This document shows positions 25,506 to 34,012 of a stretch of 64,000 nt of DNA, piece after piece; the stretch's first letter is position 1; each line of letters starts with the position of its first letter. The notes under the pieces were generated by a model, which did not search any database, was not told the origin of the DNA, and worked only from the letters and a program-made list of their open reading frames with translations. Made by a program: the position numbers and the translations under genes. This DNA is from CAUSKK01 sp963532425 (GTDB lineage: Bacteria; Pseudomonadota; Gammaproteobacteria; Cardiobacteriales; Cardiobacteriaceae): contig CAUSKK010000002.1 of assembly GCA_963532425.1 (NCBI GenBank), positions 1-64,000 on the forward strand, written 5' to 3'.

Positions 25506-26927
25506 ATGCCCCTGCTCAGCCCCGAATTTGCCCTGTTTTTTCTGCTGCTCCTGCCCCTGCACTGGGCCCTGGCCCGCTGGCCGCGCGGGCAGAATTTGCT
25601 ATTGCTGGCCGTGTCCCTGGGGCTGCTGGCCAGCCTGAGCCGCTATTTTCTGGCCGTGGTGCTCGGCTACAGCTTCCTCATCTACGGCCTCGACCGGCTC
25701 CTTGAGGCCCGCCGAGCGCTCTGGCGCGACCTGGGCCTGAGCCTCGGCATCGCCGCCAGCCTGCTGCTGCTGCTGATTTTCAAGTATTACGACTACTACC
25801 GCGCCGCCCTGGCCCCCTTCGGCCTCGGCACGGCCGATTTAGTCCTGCCCCTGGGCCTGTCCTACTACATCTTTCAGGGCATCAGCTACCTGCTCACCCG
25901 CTACCGCCGTCAGGCCCCGGCCCTGCGGCTGGAGGAGGTGCTGCTGGTGTTCAGCTGCTTTCTGACCATCACCGCCGGGCCCATCTGGCGGGCCTCGTCC
26001 TGGCGCGGCCCCGACGGCGACCAGCCCGGCTTCCTCGACCAGCTGCGCGAGCCCAAGGAGGTGGAGGAGCCGGCGGCGGCGCTGCTGCACATTGTGGCCG
26101 GCGTGCTGCAGAAATGGTGTCTGGCCGGCCTGCTGGAGGAGGCGCTGGTGCGGCCGGTGTTTGATAATCCGCTGGGGGCCTCGGGGCCGGCGGTGCTGGC
26201 GGCCATCTACGGCTATAGCCTGCAGCTCTATTTCGATTTCGCCGGCTACAGCGCTCTGGTGCTCGGCCTCGGCCGGCTGCTCGGCTACCGGCTGCCGCTG
26301 AATTTCGCCCTGCCCCTGAACGCGGTGAATCTGCGCGATTTCTGGAACCGCTGGCACATCAGCCTGTCCAGCTGGATTCGCGACTATATTTATATCCCCC
26401 TCGGCGGCAGTCGCCGGAGCTGGGCCCGCACCCAGCTGAATCTGCTGCTGGCCTTTATCCTCTCCGGACTCTGGCACGGCACCGGCTGGAACTTTTTCTA
26501 CTGGGGCCTGCTGCACGGCCTCGGGCTGGTGGCGCTGAATCTCTGGCAGCGCTGGCGGCCGCCGCCGGACGACTGGGGCCGGGAGGAAATCTTCTTCGAC
26601 CGGCTGCCGGCCCGTTTTCTCACCTTTAATTTTGTCGCCCTGGCCTTTGTCATCTTCGCCACCGCCACCCCGAGCGAAGCGCTGCTGGTGCTGCGCGGCC
26701 TCGGCGGGGCCTGGGGGACGGCCCCGGCCCGGGACTATCTGCTGCTCGGCCTGCTGCTGCTCGGCTGGCTGCTGCTGCCGCTGGGTCTGGCTTTGCAGAA
26801 CGCCAGCGTCCGCCTGCTGGAGGCGCTGCCGCCGCTGTGGTGGTGGCTGCCGCTGACCCTGGCCTTCACCGTCATCATTCTGCTGGCCCCGGCGGGCCTG
26901 CCCGGATTTATCTATGCCAATTTTTAG
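25506..26927 (+). CDS. MBOAT-family membrane O-acyltransferase (AlgI/PatA-like)
   Basis: A polytopic membrane protein of 473 residues with about ten hydrophobic segments. The MBOAT signature is intact: RFWNRWHISLSSWIRDYIYIPLGGSR (first histidine region) and the catalytic histidine in SGLWHGTGWNFFYWG at about residue 323. Such proteins move acyl groups across the membrane for O-acetylation of polysaccharide or peptidoglycan. Start at ATG 25506; a TTG four codons earlier is possible. TTATAAT at 25470-25476 could be the -10 element. Two SGNH genes follow with overlaps. Confidence 0.87.
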   Translation: MPLLSPEFALFFLLLLPLHWALARWPRGQNLLLLAVSLGLLASLSRYFLAVVLGYSFLIYGLDRLLEARRALWRDLGLSLGIAASLLLLLIFKYYDYYRAALAPFGLGTADLVLPLGLSYYIFQGISYLLTRYRRQAPALRLEEVLLVFSCFLTITAGPIWRASSWRGPDGDQPGFLDQLREPKEVEEPAAALLHIVAGVLQKWCLAGLLEEALVRPVFDNPLGASGPAVLAAIYGYSLQLYFDFAGYSALVLGLGRLLGYRLPLNFALPLNAVNLRDFWNRWHISLSSWIRDYIYIPLGGSRRSWARTQLNLLLAFILSGLWHGTGWNFFYWGLLHGLGLVALNLWQRWRPPPDDWGREEIFFDRLPARFLTFNFVALAFVIFATATPSEALLVLRGLGGAWGTAPARDYLLLGLLLLGWLLLPLGLALQNASVRLLEALPPLWWWLPLTLAFTVIILLAPAGLPGFIYANF

Positions 26928-27630
26928 AATCCTGCTGCTCAGCCTGGCCCTGCTGCTGACGCCGGCCCGGGCCGGGGATAATCCGCCCCGGCGGCCGGAC
27001 CCGGCCCCGCTGCGCCTCAGCCCCGGCGCTCGGGTTTTCTTCGTCGGCGATTCGCTGATGGTGGGCATCGCCCCCTATCTGCGCGACTATTTCCAGCGCT
27101 ATGACATCGTCAGCATCGACCGCAGCCGCGAGAGCAGCGGTCTGGTCAACGAACAGCGGTTCGACTGGCCGCGCACCGTGGCCGAAACCTTCGCCACCAC
27201 GCCGGACATCAGTCTGATGCTGGTGCTCATCGGCGCCAACGACCCCAAGGACATGGGCGCGCTCAAATACCGCAGCCCGGCCTGGGAGGCCGAGTATCGC
27301 CGCCGGCTGCAGAGTCTGGTGGACACGGCCCGGCGCCACCACGCCCAAATCCTCTGGCTGGAGATTCCGCCGATGCGGGCCCCGGCCTTCAACGCCGACA
27401 TGACCTATCTCAATGGCCTGCTGCGCCGCTTCACCGCCGACAACCAGATTCCGCTGGTGGCCACGGCCCAACTGCTCGGCGCCGACGGCCTTTATCACGA
27501 GCAGCTCAACGATGAGCAGCTGGGCAGCATCGCCCTTCGCGCCCCGGACGGTATCCATTTCACCAAGGCCGGCTACTGGTATCTGGCCGAACGGCTCTGG
27601 CGCCGCTATCTGCCGGTGGGGCCGCTGTGA
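26914..27630 (+). CDS. SGNH-type (DUF459-like) periplasmic protein 1
   Basis: A 238-residue protein with a signal peptide (ILLLSLALLLTPARAG) and an SGNH hydrolase fold: FVGDSLMVG with serine S47, SGLVN, IGANDPKDM, and the C-terminal DGIHFTKAGY with the catalytic aspartate-histidine pair. DUF459-type SGNH proteins next to MBOAT genes usually transfer the acetyl group to the glycan in the periplasm. It overlaps the MBOAT gene by 14 bases and the next SGNH gene by four. Confidence 0.83.
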   Translation: MPIFRILLLSLALLLTPARAGDNPPRRPDPAPLRLSPGARVFFVGDSLMVGIAPYLRDYFQRYDIVSIDRSRESSGLVNEQRFDWPRTVAETFATTPDISLMLVLIGANDPKDMGALKYRSPAWEAEYRRRLQSLVDTARRHHAQILWLEIPPMRAPAFNADMTYLNGLLRRFTADNQIPLVATAQLLGADGLYHEQLNDEQLGSIALRAPDGIHFTKAGYWYLAERLWRRYLPVGPL

Positions 27631-28790
27631 ACGGGCTGGCCTTGGCCCGGGCCTATGGGGCCCTGCTGCTCAGCCTGCTGCTGCTGCTCTGGCTGCATCA
27701 GGATTCCCTCAATGGCTACTGGCAGAACAGCTACCACCAGCCCAGCCCGCTGGAGGCCCTGGACGAACTGCCCGGCTGGCGTCAGGGGGCCGAGCTGCGC
27801 GCCCGGCTGGAAGAAACCCTGGCCGAGCTGCCGAAGCGCTTCCAGCCACCGCCCCGGCCCCGGCCGGTGCGGCGTTCGACCCCGACGCCAAGTCCGACGG
27901 TGGAACCGCTGGCCGCCCTGGCCGCCGAACTGCGTCTAACCGCCGACCGGCGCACCGGCATCGTCCGCCACAGCAGCAGCCTGCTGCAGGAGCTCCAGGA
28001 CGAAATCACCGCCGCCGCCCTGGCCGTCCGGCCCAGTCCGGAGCAACAGCGCTGGCAGGAGGCCTTGCTAGAACCGCCGACGCCCACGCCCACGCCCCCG
28101 CCGGTGCTGGTGCAAAGGGAGGCAGAGCCGCCGGCGGCAGCGCTTCCCCCCGGGGGAGAATGGGCCCTGCGCCCCGACCGCAGCGTGCAGGTGCTGTTCA
28201 TCGGCGATTCCTTCATGCAGGGCATCGGCCCGCCGGCCCAGCAGCTGCTCCAGCAGCGGGCCATCGGTTCGCTCAATCTCAGCAAACAGAGCACCGGCCT
28301 GGTCAATAACAAGGCCTTCAACTGGGCCGAACGGCTGCAGGCGGCCCTGGAGCAGCACGCCGATTTGCGCCTGCTGGTGGTTTTCCTCGGCCCCAATGAC
28401 CCCTGGGACATCTACGGCGGCCGCCAGCGCTACCGCTTCGCCAGTCCGGAATGGGGCGAGGAGTACCGGCGGCGCATGAGGGAACTCATTGATTTGGCAA
28501 CGGATTACGGCCTGCGCGTCTTCTGGGTGGAAATTCCGGCCATGCGCGACGGCCGCTACAATGCCAAGATGAATTATCTCAATGGCTTGATTTATGCTGA
28601 GGCCCAGGCATCGGGCTTTGTGGTTATCCCGAGCCGACGCCTGCTCAGCGGCGACCAGTATCAGGAGGTTCTTCAGCGCGGCAATCAGACGCTGCGTATC
28701 CGCGCCAAGGACGGCATCCATCTGAGCGCCGCCGGCTATAAAATTATTGCCCAGGAAATTTTGCGGCAGCTAAGCCCGCCCCCCCACTGA
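27627..28790 (+). CDS. SGNH-type (DUF459-like) membrane-anchored protein 2
   Basis: Paralogue of the preceding SGNH protein with a 387-residue chain: an N-terminal membrane anchor (LLLSLLLLLWLHQ), a proline- and threonine-rich linker (PTPTPTPPPV), then the SGNH domain from about residue 180 with FIGDSFMQG (serine about 195), STGLVN, LGPNDPWD and DGIHLSAAGY. It starts with GTG in a four-base overlap. Having two SGNH partners for one MBOAT suggests two acceptors or two steps of modification. Confidence 0.82.
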   Translation: MNGLALARAYGALLLSLLLLLWLHQDSLNGYWQNSYHQPSPLEALDELPGWRQGAELRARLEETLAELPKRFQPPPRPRPVRRSTPTPSPTVEPLAALAAELRLTADRRTGIVRHSSSLLQELQDEITAAALAVRPSPEQQRWQEALLEPPTPTPTPPPVLVQREAEPPAAALPPGGEWALRPDRSVQVLFIGDSFMQGIGPPAQQLLQQRAIGSLNLSKQSTGLVNNKAFNWAERLQAALEQHADLRLLVVFLGPNDPWDIYGGRQRYRFASPEWGEEYRRRMRELIDLATDYGLRVFWVEIPAMRDGRYNAKMNYLNGLIYAEAQASGFVVIPSRRLLSGDQYQEVLQRGNQTLRIRAKDGIHLSAAGYKIIAQEILRQLSPPPH

Positions 28791-28801
28791 TAAATCTGCA
28801 C

Positions 28802-29458
28802 ATGGAAAACAAAAAAGAGATATTGGCCGAAGCCCTGGGCACCATTGCCCGCACCTTCACGGAAATCTATTCCTCCCGCGTCCGCTATATCTGCGATGAC
28901 CCCGACAACCGCAGCAATATCGCCATTGCCCTCAGCGACGACGGCATCTATTACCGCAACGAGGAGGAGGGCGTTTACATCAAATATCTCTATCTGGACG
29001 AATTTCTATGGGGCATCTACGAAAACCAGCTGGCGGACAGCCTGAAACTGATGGCCCTGTTCATCTTCTGCCAGCGCTTCGACTACATCAACCACCGGGA
29101 GCAGTTCAAAATCACCCAGGGCGAATTCTTCAAATATGACCTGTTCAACCATGAGAAATTCCAGCCCTTCTACAGACAGGCCCAGGCGGTTTATGTGTCG
29201 CTGATGCTGCAGAAAATTTCCTCGGACGCCCTGAAACTGCTGCCCATCAATCCGGACTTCCACTATGTCAGCGACAACGGCCTGAAGGAGGCCCTGCTCC
29301 AGCTGCGCGAGGAAAAGTTCATCACCGCCCACGACAACTACCGCCGCCACCTGCTCCATTTCGAGCTGATTGAGCTGGAGGAAAAGAGCCTGGGCCAGGA
29401 GCTGAAGAAGCGCTTCGGTCGCTTTTTCGGCCGGGGCGACGAGGACGAGGACGACTAG
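28802..29458 (+). CDS. Hypothetical 218-residue protein
   Basis: No family recognised. A soluble, charged protein without signal peptide, starting MENKKEILAEALGTIARTF. The first half (RVRYICDDPDNRSNIAIALSDDGIYYRN) looks like mixed strands, the second half is helical. The C terminus FGRFFGRGDEDEDD is basic then strongly acidic. It follows the SGNH operon after 11 bases and ends in a terminator, so it may be the last gene of that operon. Coding is supported by GC-ending codons and a conserved-looking composition. Confidence 0.75.
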   Translation: MENKKEILAEALGTIARTFTEIYSSRVRYICDDPDNRSNIAIALSDDGIYYRNEEEGVYIKYLYLDEFLWGIYENQLADSLKLMALFIFCQRFDYINHREQFKITQGEFFKYDLFNHEKFQPFYRQAQAVYVSLMLQKISSDALKLLPINPDFHYVSDNGLKEALLQLREEKFITAHDNYRRHLLHFELIELEEKSLGQELKKRFGRFFGRGDEDEDD

Positions 29459-29482
29459 GCGGCGCCGTTTCTCCGCAAAACT

Positions 29483-29505
29483 CCGCCCCGGCGGGATTTT
29501 TTTTT
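29483..29505 (+). terminator. Rho-independent terminator
   Basis: Stem CCGCC/GGCGG with a CC loop followed by GA and nine T residues, 25 bases after the preceding stop. Confidence 0.8.
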
Positions 29506-29651
29506 GCGGGGCGGGTGCGTACCCTTGGGGGCGCTCGGCGCGCTTCAATTTAAAACGGCGGGGGCGGTCGGGCCGGGGGACGGCTTTATTCAGGGCGGAG
29601 TGGCGGCCGCGTTATCATGGCGGCTTTACTTATTAATAAAGGAATCCCGTT

Positions 29652-29924
29652 TTGACGACCTGGCAAACCTTTCTTGACCATCTGCAGAAGCGCTTCAGCC
29701 GCAGCACCCCCCGGCTCCACTGGCAGAAAATCAAATCCGACCAGAAAAAAATCCGGCCGCTGTTCCGCAGTGCCGTGCCCGGGGGCTGGCTGCTGAGCAA
29801 TGAGTTCGGCGCCCTGACCTTCCTTCCTGACCCTAACCACCGCTGGGACGGCCACTCGGTGCCGCCCTTCTTCCTGGACCCCCAGCCGGCGCCCACCACG
29901 ACGCCCGGTCTCCCCTTTGACTAA
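29652..29924 (+). CDS. Hypothetical 90-residue protein upstream of thrC
   Basis: Short protein starting at TTG 29652 with AAAGGA eight bases before it; MTTWQTFLDHLQKRFSRSTPRLHWQKIKSDQKKIRPLF is basic and the C terminus is proline-rich. No motif recognised. It lies 18 bases before thrC and may be co-transcribed. An in-codon palindrome (AAGCGCTTC) encodes KRF. Confidence 0.55.
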   Translation: MTTWQTFLDHLQKRFSRSTPRLHWQKIKSDQKKIRPLFRSAVPGGWLLSNEFGALTFLPDPNHRWDGHSVPPFFLDPQPAPTTTPGLPFD

Positions 29925-29942
29925 AAATTGATGAGGTTTTCT

Positions 29943-31346
29943 ATGAACTACTACTCCACCCGGGGCGCCGCCCTAGGTCGTTTCTGTGATGTGCTGCTGC
30001 AGGGGCTGGCCCCCGATGGCGGTCTGGCCCTGCCGGAACAGCTGAAGCGCTTCAGCCGCGAGGAAATTTTGAGCTGGCGCCATCTGCCCTATGCCCATCT
30101 GGCCTACCAAATCATCGCCCCCTATGCCGATGACATTCCCGCCGATGACCTGCTCACCCTGCTGGAAAACACCTACCGGCCGGAGATTTTCCACAGCGAG
30201 GCCATCACGCCGCTGCTGCGTTTGAACGACGATTTGGCCCTGCTGCAGCTGTCCAACGGCCCGAGCCTGGCCTTCAAGGACATGGCCCTGCAGCTGCTCG
30301 GCAACCTCTTCGCCTATGTGCTGCAACGGCGCGGCGAAACCCTGAATATCCTCGGCGCCACCTCCGGCGACACCGGCTCGGCGGCCGAATATGCGGTGCT
30401 GGGCAAGGCCAATCTGAATATTTTCATGCTCTCGCCCCACGGCCGCATGAGCCCGTTCCAGCAGGCGCAGATGTACAGCCTCGACGCCCCCAACGTCTTC
30501 AACATCGCCATTCGCGGCGTCTTCGATGACTGTCAGGATTTGGTCAAGGCCCTGAACAACGACGCCGCCTTCAAGGCCGAATATCACCTGGGCGCGGTCA
30601 ATTCCATCAACTGGGCCCGTATCCTGGCCCAGACGGTCTACTACTTCAAAGCCTATCTGCAGCAGCCCCGGGAGGAAATCAGCGTCATCGTGCCCTCGGG
30701 CAATTTCGGCAATATTCTGTCCGGCTATCTGGCCAAGCTGATGGGCCTGCCCATTCGCCGGCTGCTGGTGGCCACCAACGAAAACGACGTGCTCGCCGAA
30801 TTTTTCCGCAGCGGCATCTACCGGCCCCGGCCCGGCGCCGAGGTGCTGGAGACGTCGAGCCCGTCCATGGACATCGGCAAGGCCAGCAACTTTGAACGCT
30901 ATCTCTATCTGCTCTCCGGCGGCGACAGCGACAAAATTAACCAGCTCTGGGGCCAGCTGGAGCGTCAGGGCTATTTCGATTTGAGCGACGACCCGCTGTG
31001 GGCGGCGGTGCAGGATTCCGGCTTCAGCGCCTACCGTTCCAACCACCGGGAGCGGCTGGCGGAAATCCGCGCGGCCAAGGCCGAATGGGGCCGGGTCATC
31101 GACCCCCACACCGCCGACGGCGTCAGTGCCTGGCGTAATCAGCTCGACCAGCACGGCTGGATAGTGCTGGAAACGGCCCTGCCGGCCAAATTTGCCAAGA
31201 CGGTGCAGGAGGCGCTGGGGGTGGAACCGGGCCGGCCGGAGCGCTTCCGGGGACTGGAGGCGCTGCCGCGCAAGGTTACGGTTCTCGACAATGACGCCGA
31301 CCAGCTGAAGGCCTTCATTCGCACGGCCCTGCAGGACAAGGTCTAG
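29943..31346 (+). CDS. thrC: Threonine synthase
   Basis: PLP enzyme converting O-phospho-L-homoserine to threonine; 467 residues. Starts MNYYSTRG as in the fungal/E. coli-type subgroup. The PLP lysine is K112 in LAFKDMALQ; GATSGDTGSAAEYA and PSGNFGNILSGY bind the phosphate. TGAGG before the ATG at 29943 supports the start; an upstream in-frame ATG at 29931 overlaps the ribosome site. Followed by a palindrome-pair terminator. Confidence 0.95.
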   Translation: MNYYSTRGAALGRFCDVLLQGLAPDGGLALPEQLKRFSREEILSWRHLPYAHLAYQIIAPYADDIPADDLLTLLENTYRPEIFHSEAITPLLRLNDDLALLQLSNGPSLAFKDMALQLLGNLFAYVLQRRGETLNILGATSGDTGSAAEYAVLGKANLNIFMLSPHGRMSPFQQAQMYSLDAPNVFNIAIRGVFDDCQDLVKALNNDAAFKAEYHLGAVNSINWARILAQTVYYFKAYLQQPREEISVIVPSGNFGNILSGYLAKLMGLPIRRLLVATNENDVLAEFFRSGIYRPRPGAEVLETSSPSMDIGKASNFERYLYLLSGGDSDKINQLWGQLERQGYFDLSDDPLWAAVQDSGFSAYRSNHRERLAEIRAAKAEWGRVIDPHTADGVSAWRNQLDQHGWIVLETALPAKFAKTVQEALGVEPGRPERFRGLEALPRKVTVLDNDADQLKAFIRTALQDKV

Positions 31347-31367
31347 AAACCGGGCCCTAAAAAACAC

Positions 31368-31399
31368 GAAGCGCTTCCTTGGGGAAGCGCTTCTTTTTT
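31368..31399 (+). terminator. Rho-independent terminator built from two palindromes
   Basis: GAAGCGCTTCC (31368-31378), TTGG loop, GGAAGCGCTTC (31383-31393), then six T residues: an 11-bp perfect stem whose arms are each a copy of the iterated palindrome. This is the clearest example of the motif serving as terminator, much as inverted uptake-sequence pairs do in Neisseria and Haemophilus. Confidence 0.92.
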
Positions 31400-31534
31400 G
31401 GGACGGCGGAGCTGGATTTAGAGACACAATTTTTCAGAGTCGCACAATATTTCTATCTTCGGTAGATATTCATTTATAAAAGTTATTGGTAGCATGGCCA
31501 ACGCACCATTTTTATTTAACAACGGAGAAATCCC

Positions 31535-31912
31535 ATGAGTTATAACTTGACCGATGCCATTAGACAGGTCGTTCTTAACGCAATAGAGCGCACCTACCAG
31601 GGCTTTAGCGACATCACCTATGAACGCAATATTGGCCATATTGATGAGGAGGTAGTGGGTTACTTTTGTAAGGAGGTGTTGGAGAAACTGGCCGGGAGCA
31701 CCCGCACCTTTCTAACGGTAACCTACCCCCATGTCTATGCGCCTTTCAGCGAAGACAAATGGCTGAATATTTTCCAGAATCACTGGGAAGAGTTCACAAA
31801 ATGGCGTAAACATTTGGACCACTGGTCGTTTAAGAAGGAGCTGACCACCATCATTCGCGGCAGTATCAGCGAAATGGTCAATAGAATGAATGAAGCGGCC
31901 GGCGCATGGTAA
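31535..31912 (+). CDS. Hypothetical 125-residue protein (AT-richer region)
   Basis: Starts MSYNLTDAIRQVVLNAIERTYQG, with CGGAGA before the ATG. Predicted mostly helical and soluble; no family recognised. The surrounding 31.4-32.4 kb is visibly lower in GC and uses more A/T-ending codons than the neighbours, suggesting later acquisition. A terminator follows within 30 bases. Confidence 0.7.
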   Translation: MSYNLTDAIRQVVLNAIERTYQGFSDITYERNIGHIDEEVVGYFCKEVLEKLAGSTRTFLTVTYPHVYAPFSEDKWLNIFQNHWEEFTKWRKHLDHWSFKKELTTIIRGSISEMVNRMNEAAGAW

Positions 31913-31940
31913 ATCTGACTTCCATTGCATCTTTTAATAA

Positions 31941-31962
31941 GCCCCTCTCCCGGAGGGGCTTT
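31941..31962 (+). terminator. Rho-independent terminator
   Basis: Stem GCCCCTC/GAGGGGC with a TCCCG loop followed by a short T run, between two small accessory genes. Confidence 0.75.
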
Positions 31963-31978
31963 AAGTCAGGCCATTAAA

Positions 31979-32407
31979 ATGAAAAGCATAGTTCCATTTC
32001 TGCTAGCTGCCCTGCTACTCGGCGGCTGTAAGGAACAAAATCCCCGCTATAAAACCATTGGCAGCGCCCGCCTCTACGCGGCCAAGGATACCGATGAAGA
32101 CAGAATTCTTCAGGAGGCCAATTTAATCTGTCCTTCCGATTACCCCACCCCCTGCCAGGTGCTTGTCTTTAAACCCGGAACCAAGCCGCCCGATGCCTTT
32201 CCATTGAGTCCCCAGGATATTGATAATTTGTTGTTCTATTGGTCCGTCGATAGCAAAATGGAAAAATACAAATATGTAGTCGCTATTCGTGAAGACTGTC
32301 TGACCTATCCCACTCCTCCGGATTTAATTAAATTCGAGGATATGAGAGACCTCTGTATCCGGAAAAAAGAAATGAATAAGCTGCTACGGCTTTATCACGA
32401 TTTCTAA
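31979..32407 (+). CDS. Putative lipoprotein
   Basis: A 142-residue protein with a lipoprotein signal MKSIVPFLLAALLLGGCKEQ (lipobox LGGC, cysteine 17). The mature part has cysteine pairs (NLICPSDYPTPCQ, REDCLTY/RDLCIRK) that could form disulphides in the periplasm. No family recognised. It shares the lower GC of the preceding gene. Start at the ATG giving the signal peptide; it is not preceded by a strong ribosome site. Confidence 0.7.
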   Translation: MKSIVPFLLAALLLGGCKEQNPRYKTIGSARLYAAKDTDEDRILQEANLICPSDYPTPCQVLVFKPGTKPPDAFPLSPQDIDNLLFYWSVDSKMEKYKYVVAIREDCLTYPTPPDLIKFEDMRDLCIRKKEMNKLLRLYHDF

Positions 32408-32419
32408 AGCCATTGCTTG

Positions 32420-32656
32420 CTAGGGTTCGCGCAGCTGCCAGCCCGTTGGGCCCGATTGGAGCTGCCAGCCCTCGGCGTCGGCATAGCCGCCCTTGACAGC
32501 GGTCATCAGGCGTTCCCGGCCCCGGTGCTGCACCCGGGCGCTCTGACGGTCGGGGCTGAAGGCCACGGCCACGGCGCTGCCATCGGCCCGCTGGAAATGG
32601 AGCGCTGGCGGCGGGCTGCAGGCGGCCAGCAGCCATAGCAAGAGTAAACGGTGCAA
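32420..32656 (-). CDS. Putative small lipoprotein
   Basis: About 78 residues on the minus strand. From a TTG at 32656, just after GGAGGA, the product begins HRLLLLWLLAACSPPP, with lipobox LAAC; the rest (ALHFQRADGSAVAVAFSPDRQSARVQ) suggests a small beta protein reminiscent of MliC-type lysozyme inhibitors, but I cannot assign it. ATGs at 32680 or 32674 are alternatives but place the ribosome site inside the gene. Converges on the preceding lipoprotein. Confidence 0.55.
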   Translation of the reverse strand: MHRLLLLWLLAACSPPPALHFQRADGSAVAVAFSPDRQSARVQHRGRERLMTAVKGGYADAEGWQLQSGPTGWQLREP

Positions 32657-32723
32657 ATTTCCTCCCAAAATCATCAGCAAATGAAGCGCTTATTTTAAAA
32701 TGGCCCTTTTACGCGAGGAATTT

Positions 32724-33245
32724 ATGAGCAGCTGGCGCGACCACGTCATCGACATCCACGACTACCCCAAACCGGGCATTGTCTTCAAGGACATTACGCC
32801 GCTTCTGGCCAACGGCCCGGCCTTTGGCGCCGCCATCAGGGAAATGGCCGCCTTCTGCCGCAACAGTGGTTTGCACCCGGACGTGCTGGCCTGTCCCGAG
32901 GCCCGGGGCTTTATTTTTGCCGCCGCCCTGGCCAATGAAATGGGCATCGGTTTTATCCCGCTGCGCAAGCCGAACAAGCTACCCCGGCCCACCGCCCGCC
33001 TGCATTTTCAGCTAGAATACGGCGAGGACGTTCTGGAGGTTCATCGCGACGATGTCAAGCCCGGCATGAAAATTCTCATGGTCGATGATGTCCTGGCCAC
33101 CGGCGGCACCATGGCGGCCTGTGTCCAGCTGCTGGAGGAACTCGGCGCCCAGGTCATCGGAGCCGTTTTCCTGCTGGAAATCGCCCGACTCGGCGGTCGC
33201 GGACGCCTGCCGAACTTCCCGGTGGGGGCTTTAATTCAGCAATAG
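32724..33245 (+). CDS. apt: Adenine phosphoribosyltransferase
   Basis: Salvages adenine to AMP using PRPP. The PRPP loop VDDVLATGGTM (near residue 120) and CPEARGFIFAAALA are intact; 173 residues is normal. ATG 32724 has GAGGAA at good spacing; the ORF opens eight codons earlier without support. Cytosolic. Confidence 0.95.
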   Translation: MSSWRDHVIDIHDYPKPGIVFKDITPLLANGPAFGAAIREMAAFCRNSGLHPDVLACPEARGFIFAAALANEMGIGFIPLRKPNKLPRPTARLHFQLEYGEDVLEVHRDDVKPGMKILMVDDVLATGGTMAACVQLLEELGAQVIGAVFLLEIARLGGRGRLPNFPVGALIQQ

Positions 33246-33297
33246 CCACCCCCATAAATTTTCCCATCGCTTTTACTAAAACATTAAGGAGTTAGCC

Positions 33298-33966
33298 ATG
33301 AGTTTATCTCTGCAACGCAATTTCAACGTTACCCTGGACCGGGAAACGCTGCTGCAACGCCATAAGGTGTTGCGCCAAACCTACCAACTGCTGAGCGCCA
33401 ACCTGCTGTTCAGCGCCCTGTGCGCCTATGTGGGCGTGCTGATGAACCTGGGCCCCATTCACCCGCTGCTTCATCTGATTGTCTTCTTCGGCCTGGCCAT
33501 GGGCGTGAATGCCACCCGCAACAGCGCCATGGGCATCGTCCTGCTCTTCGCCCTGACCGGCTTCCTCGGCCTGGCCCTGTCCAACATACTGGACTTCCTG
33601 GTCAGCGCCAACGCCGGCGATGCGGTGATAAAAGCCCTTATCGGCACCGCCATCATCTTCGCCAGCCTGTCCTTCTACGTGCTGAAAACCGGCACCAACT
33701 TTAAATTCCTCGGCGGCTGGCTCTTCTGCGCTGGCATCATCGGCGTTCTGGCCCTGGTGGCGTCGGTCTTCTTCGGCATGGGCATGCTCTATGTGGCGAC
33801 CTGCGCCTTCATGCTGCTGGTCTTCTCCGGCTATGTGCTCTATCACACCAGCGCCATCATTCACGGCGATATGGACAACTACATCATCGCCACCATGAGC
33901 CTGTTCCTGGACATCTACAACATCTTCCTGTACCTGCTCCAGCTGATTCTGGCTTCCCGGGACTAA
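33298..33966 (+). CDS. Bax inhibitor-1/YccA family membrane protein
   Basis: A 222-residue protein with seven predicted helices, typical of the BI-1/TMBIM family; the C-terminal block SGYVLYHTSAIIHG-x-MDNYIIATMSLFLDIYNIFLYLLQLI with its paired aspartates is diagnostic. In E. coli YccA modulates FtsH; calcium-leak activity is known for other members. TAAGGAG precedes the ATG, and a terminator follows. Confidence 0.9.
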   Translation: MSLSLQRNFNVTLDRETLLQRHKVLRQTYQLLSANLLFSALCAYVGVLMNLGPIHPLLHLIVFFGLAMGVNATRNSAMGIVLLFALTGFLGLALSNILDFLVSANAGDAVIKALIGTAIIFASLSFYVLKTGTNFKFLGGWLFCAGIIGVLALVASVFFGMGMLYVATCAFMLLVFSGYVLYHTSAIIHGDMDNYIIATMSLFLDIYNIFLYLLQLILASRD

Positions 33967-33982
33967 GTCGCCCGCCGCTTCA

Positions 33983-34008
33983 CGCCCAGCTCCGGCTGGG
34001 CGTTTTTT
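33983..34008 (+). terminator. Rho-independent terminator
   Basis: Stem CGCCCAGC/GCTGGGCG with TCCG loop and six T residues, ending five bases before the PqiA start. Confidence 0.9.
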
Positions 34009-34012
34009 ATCC

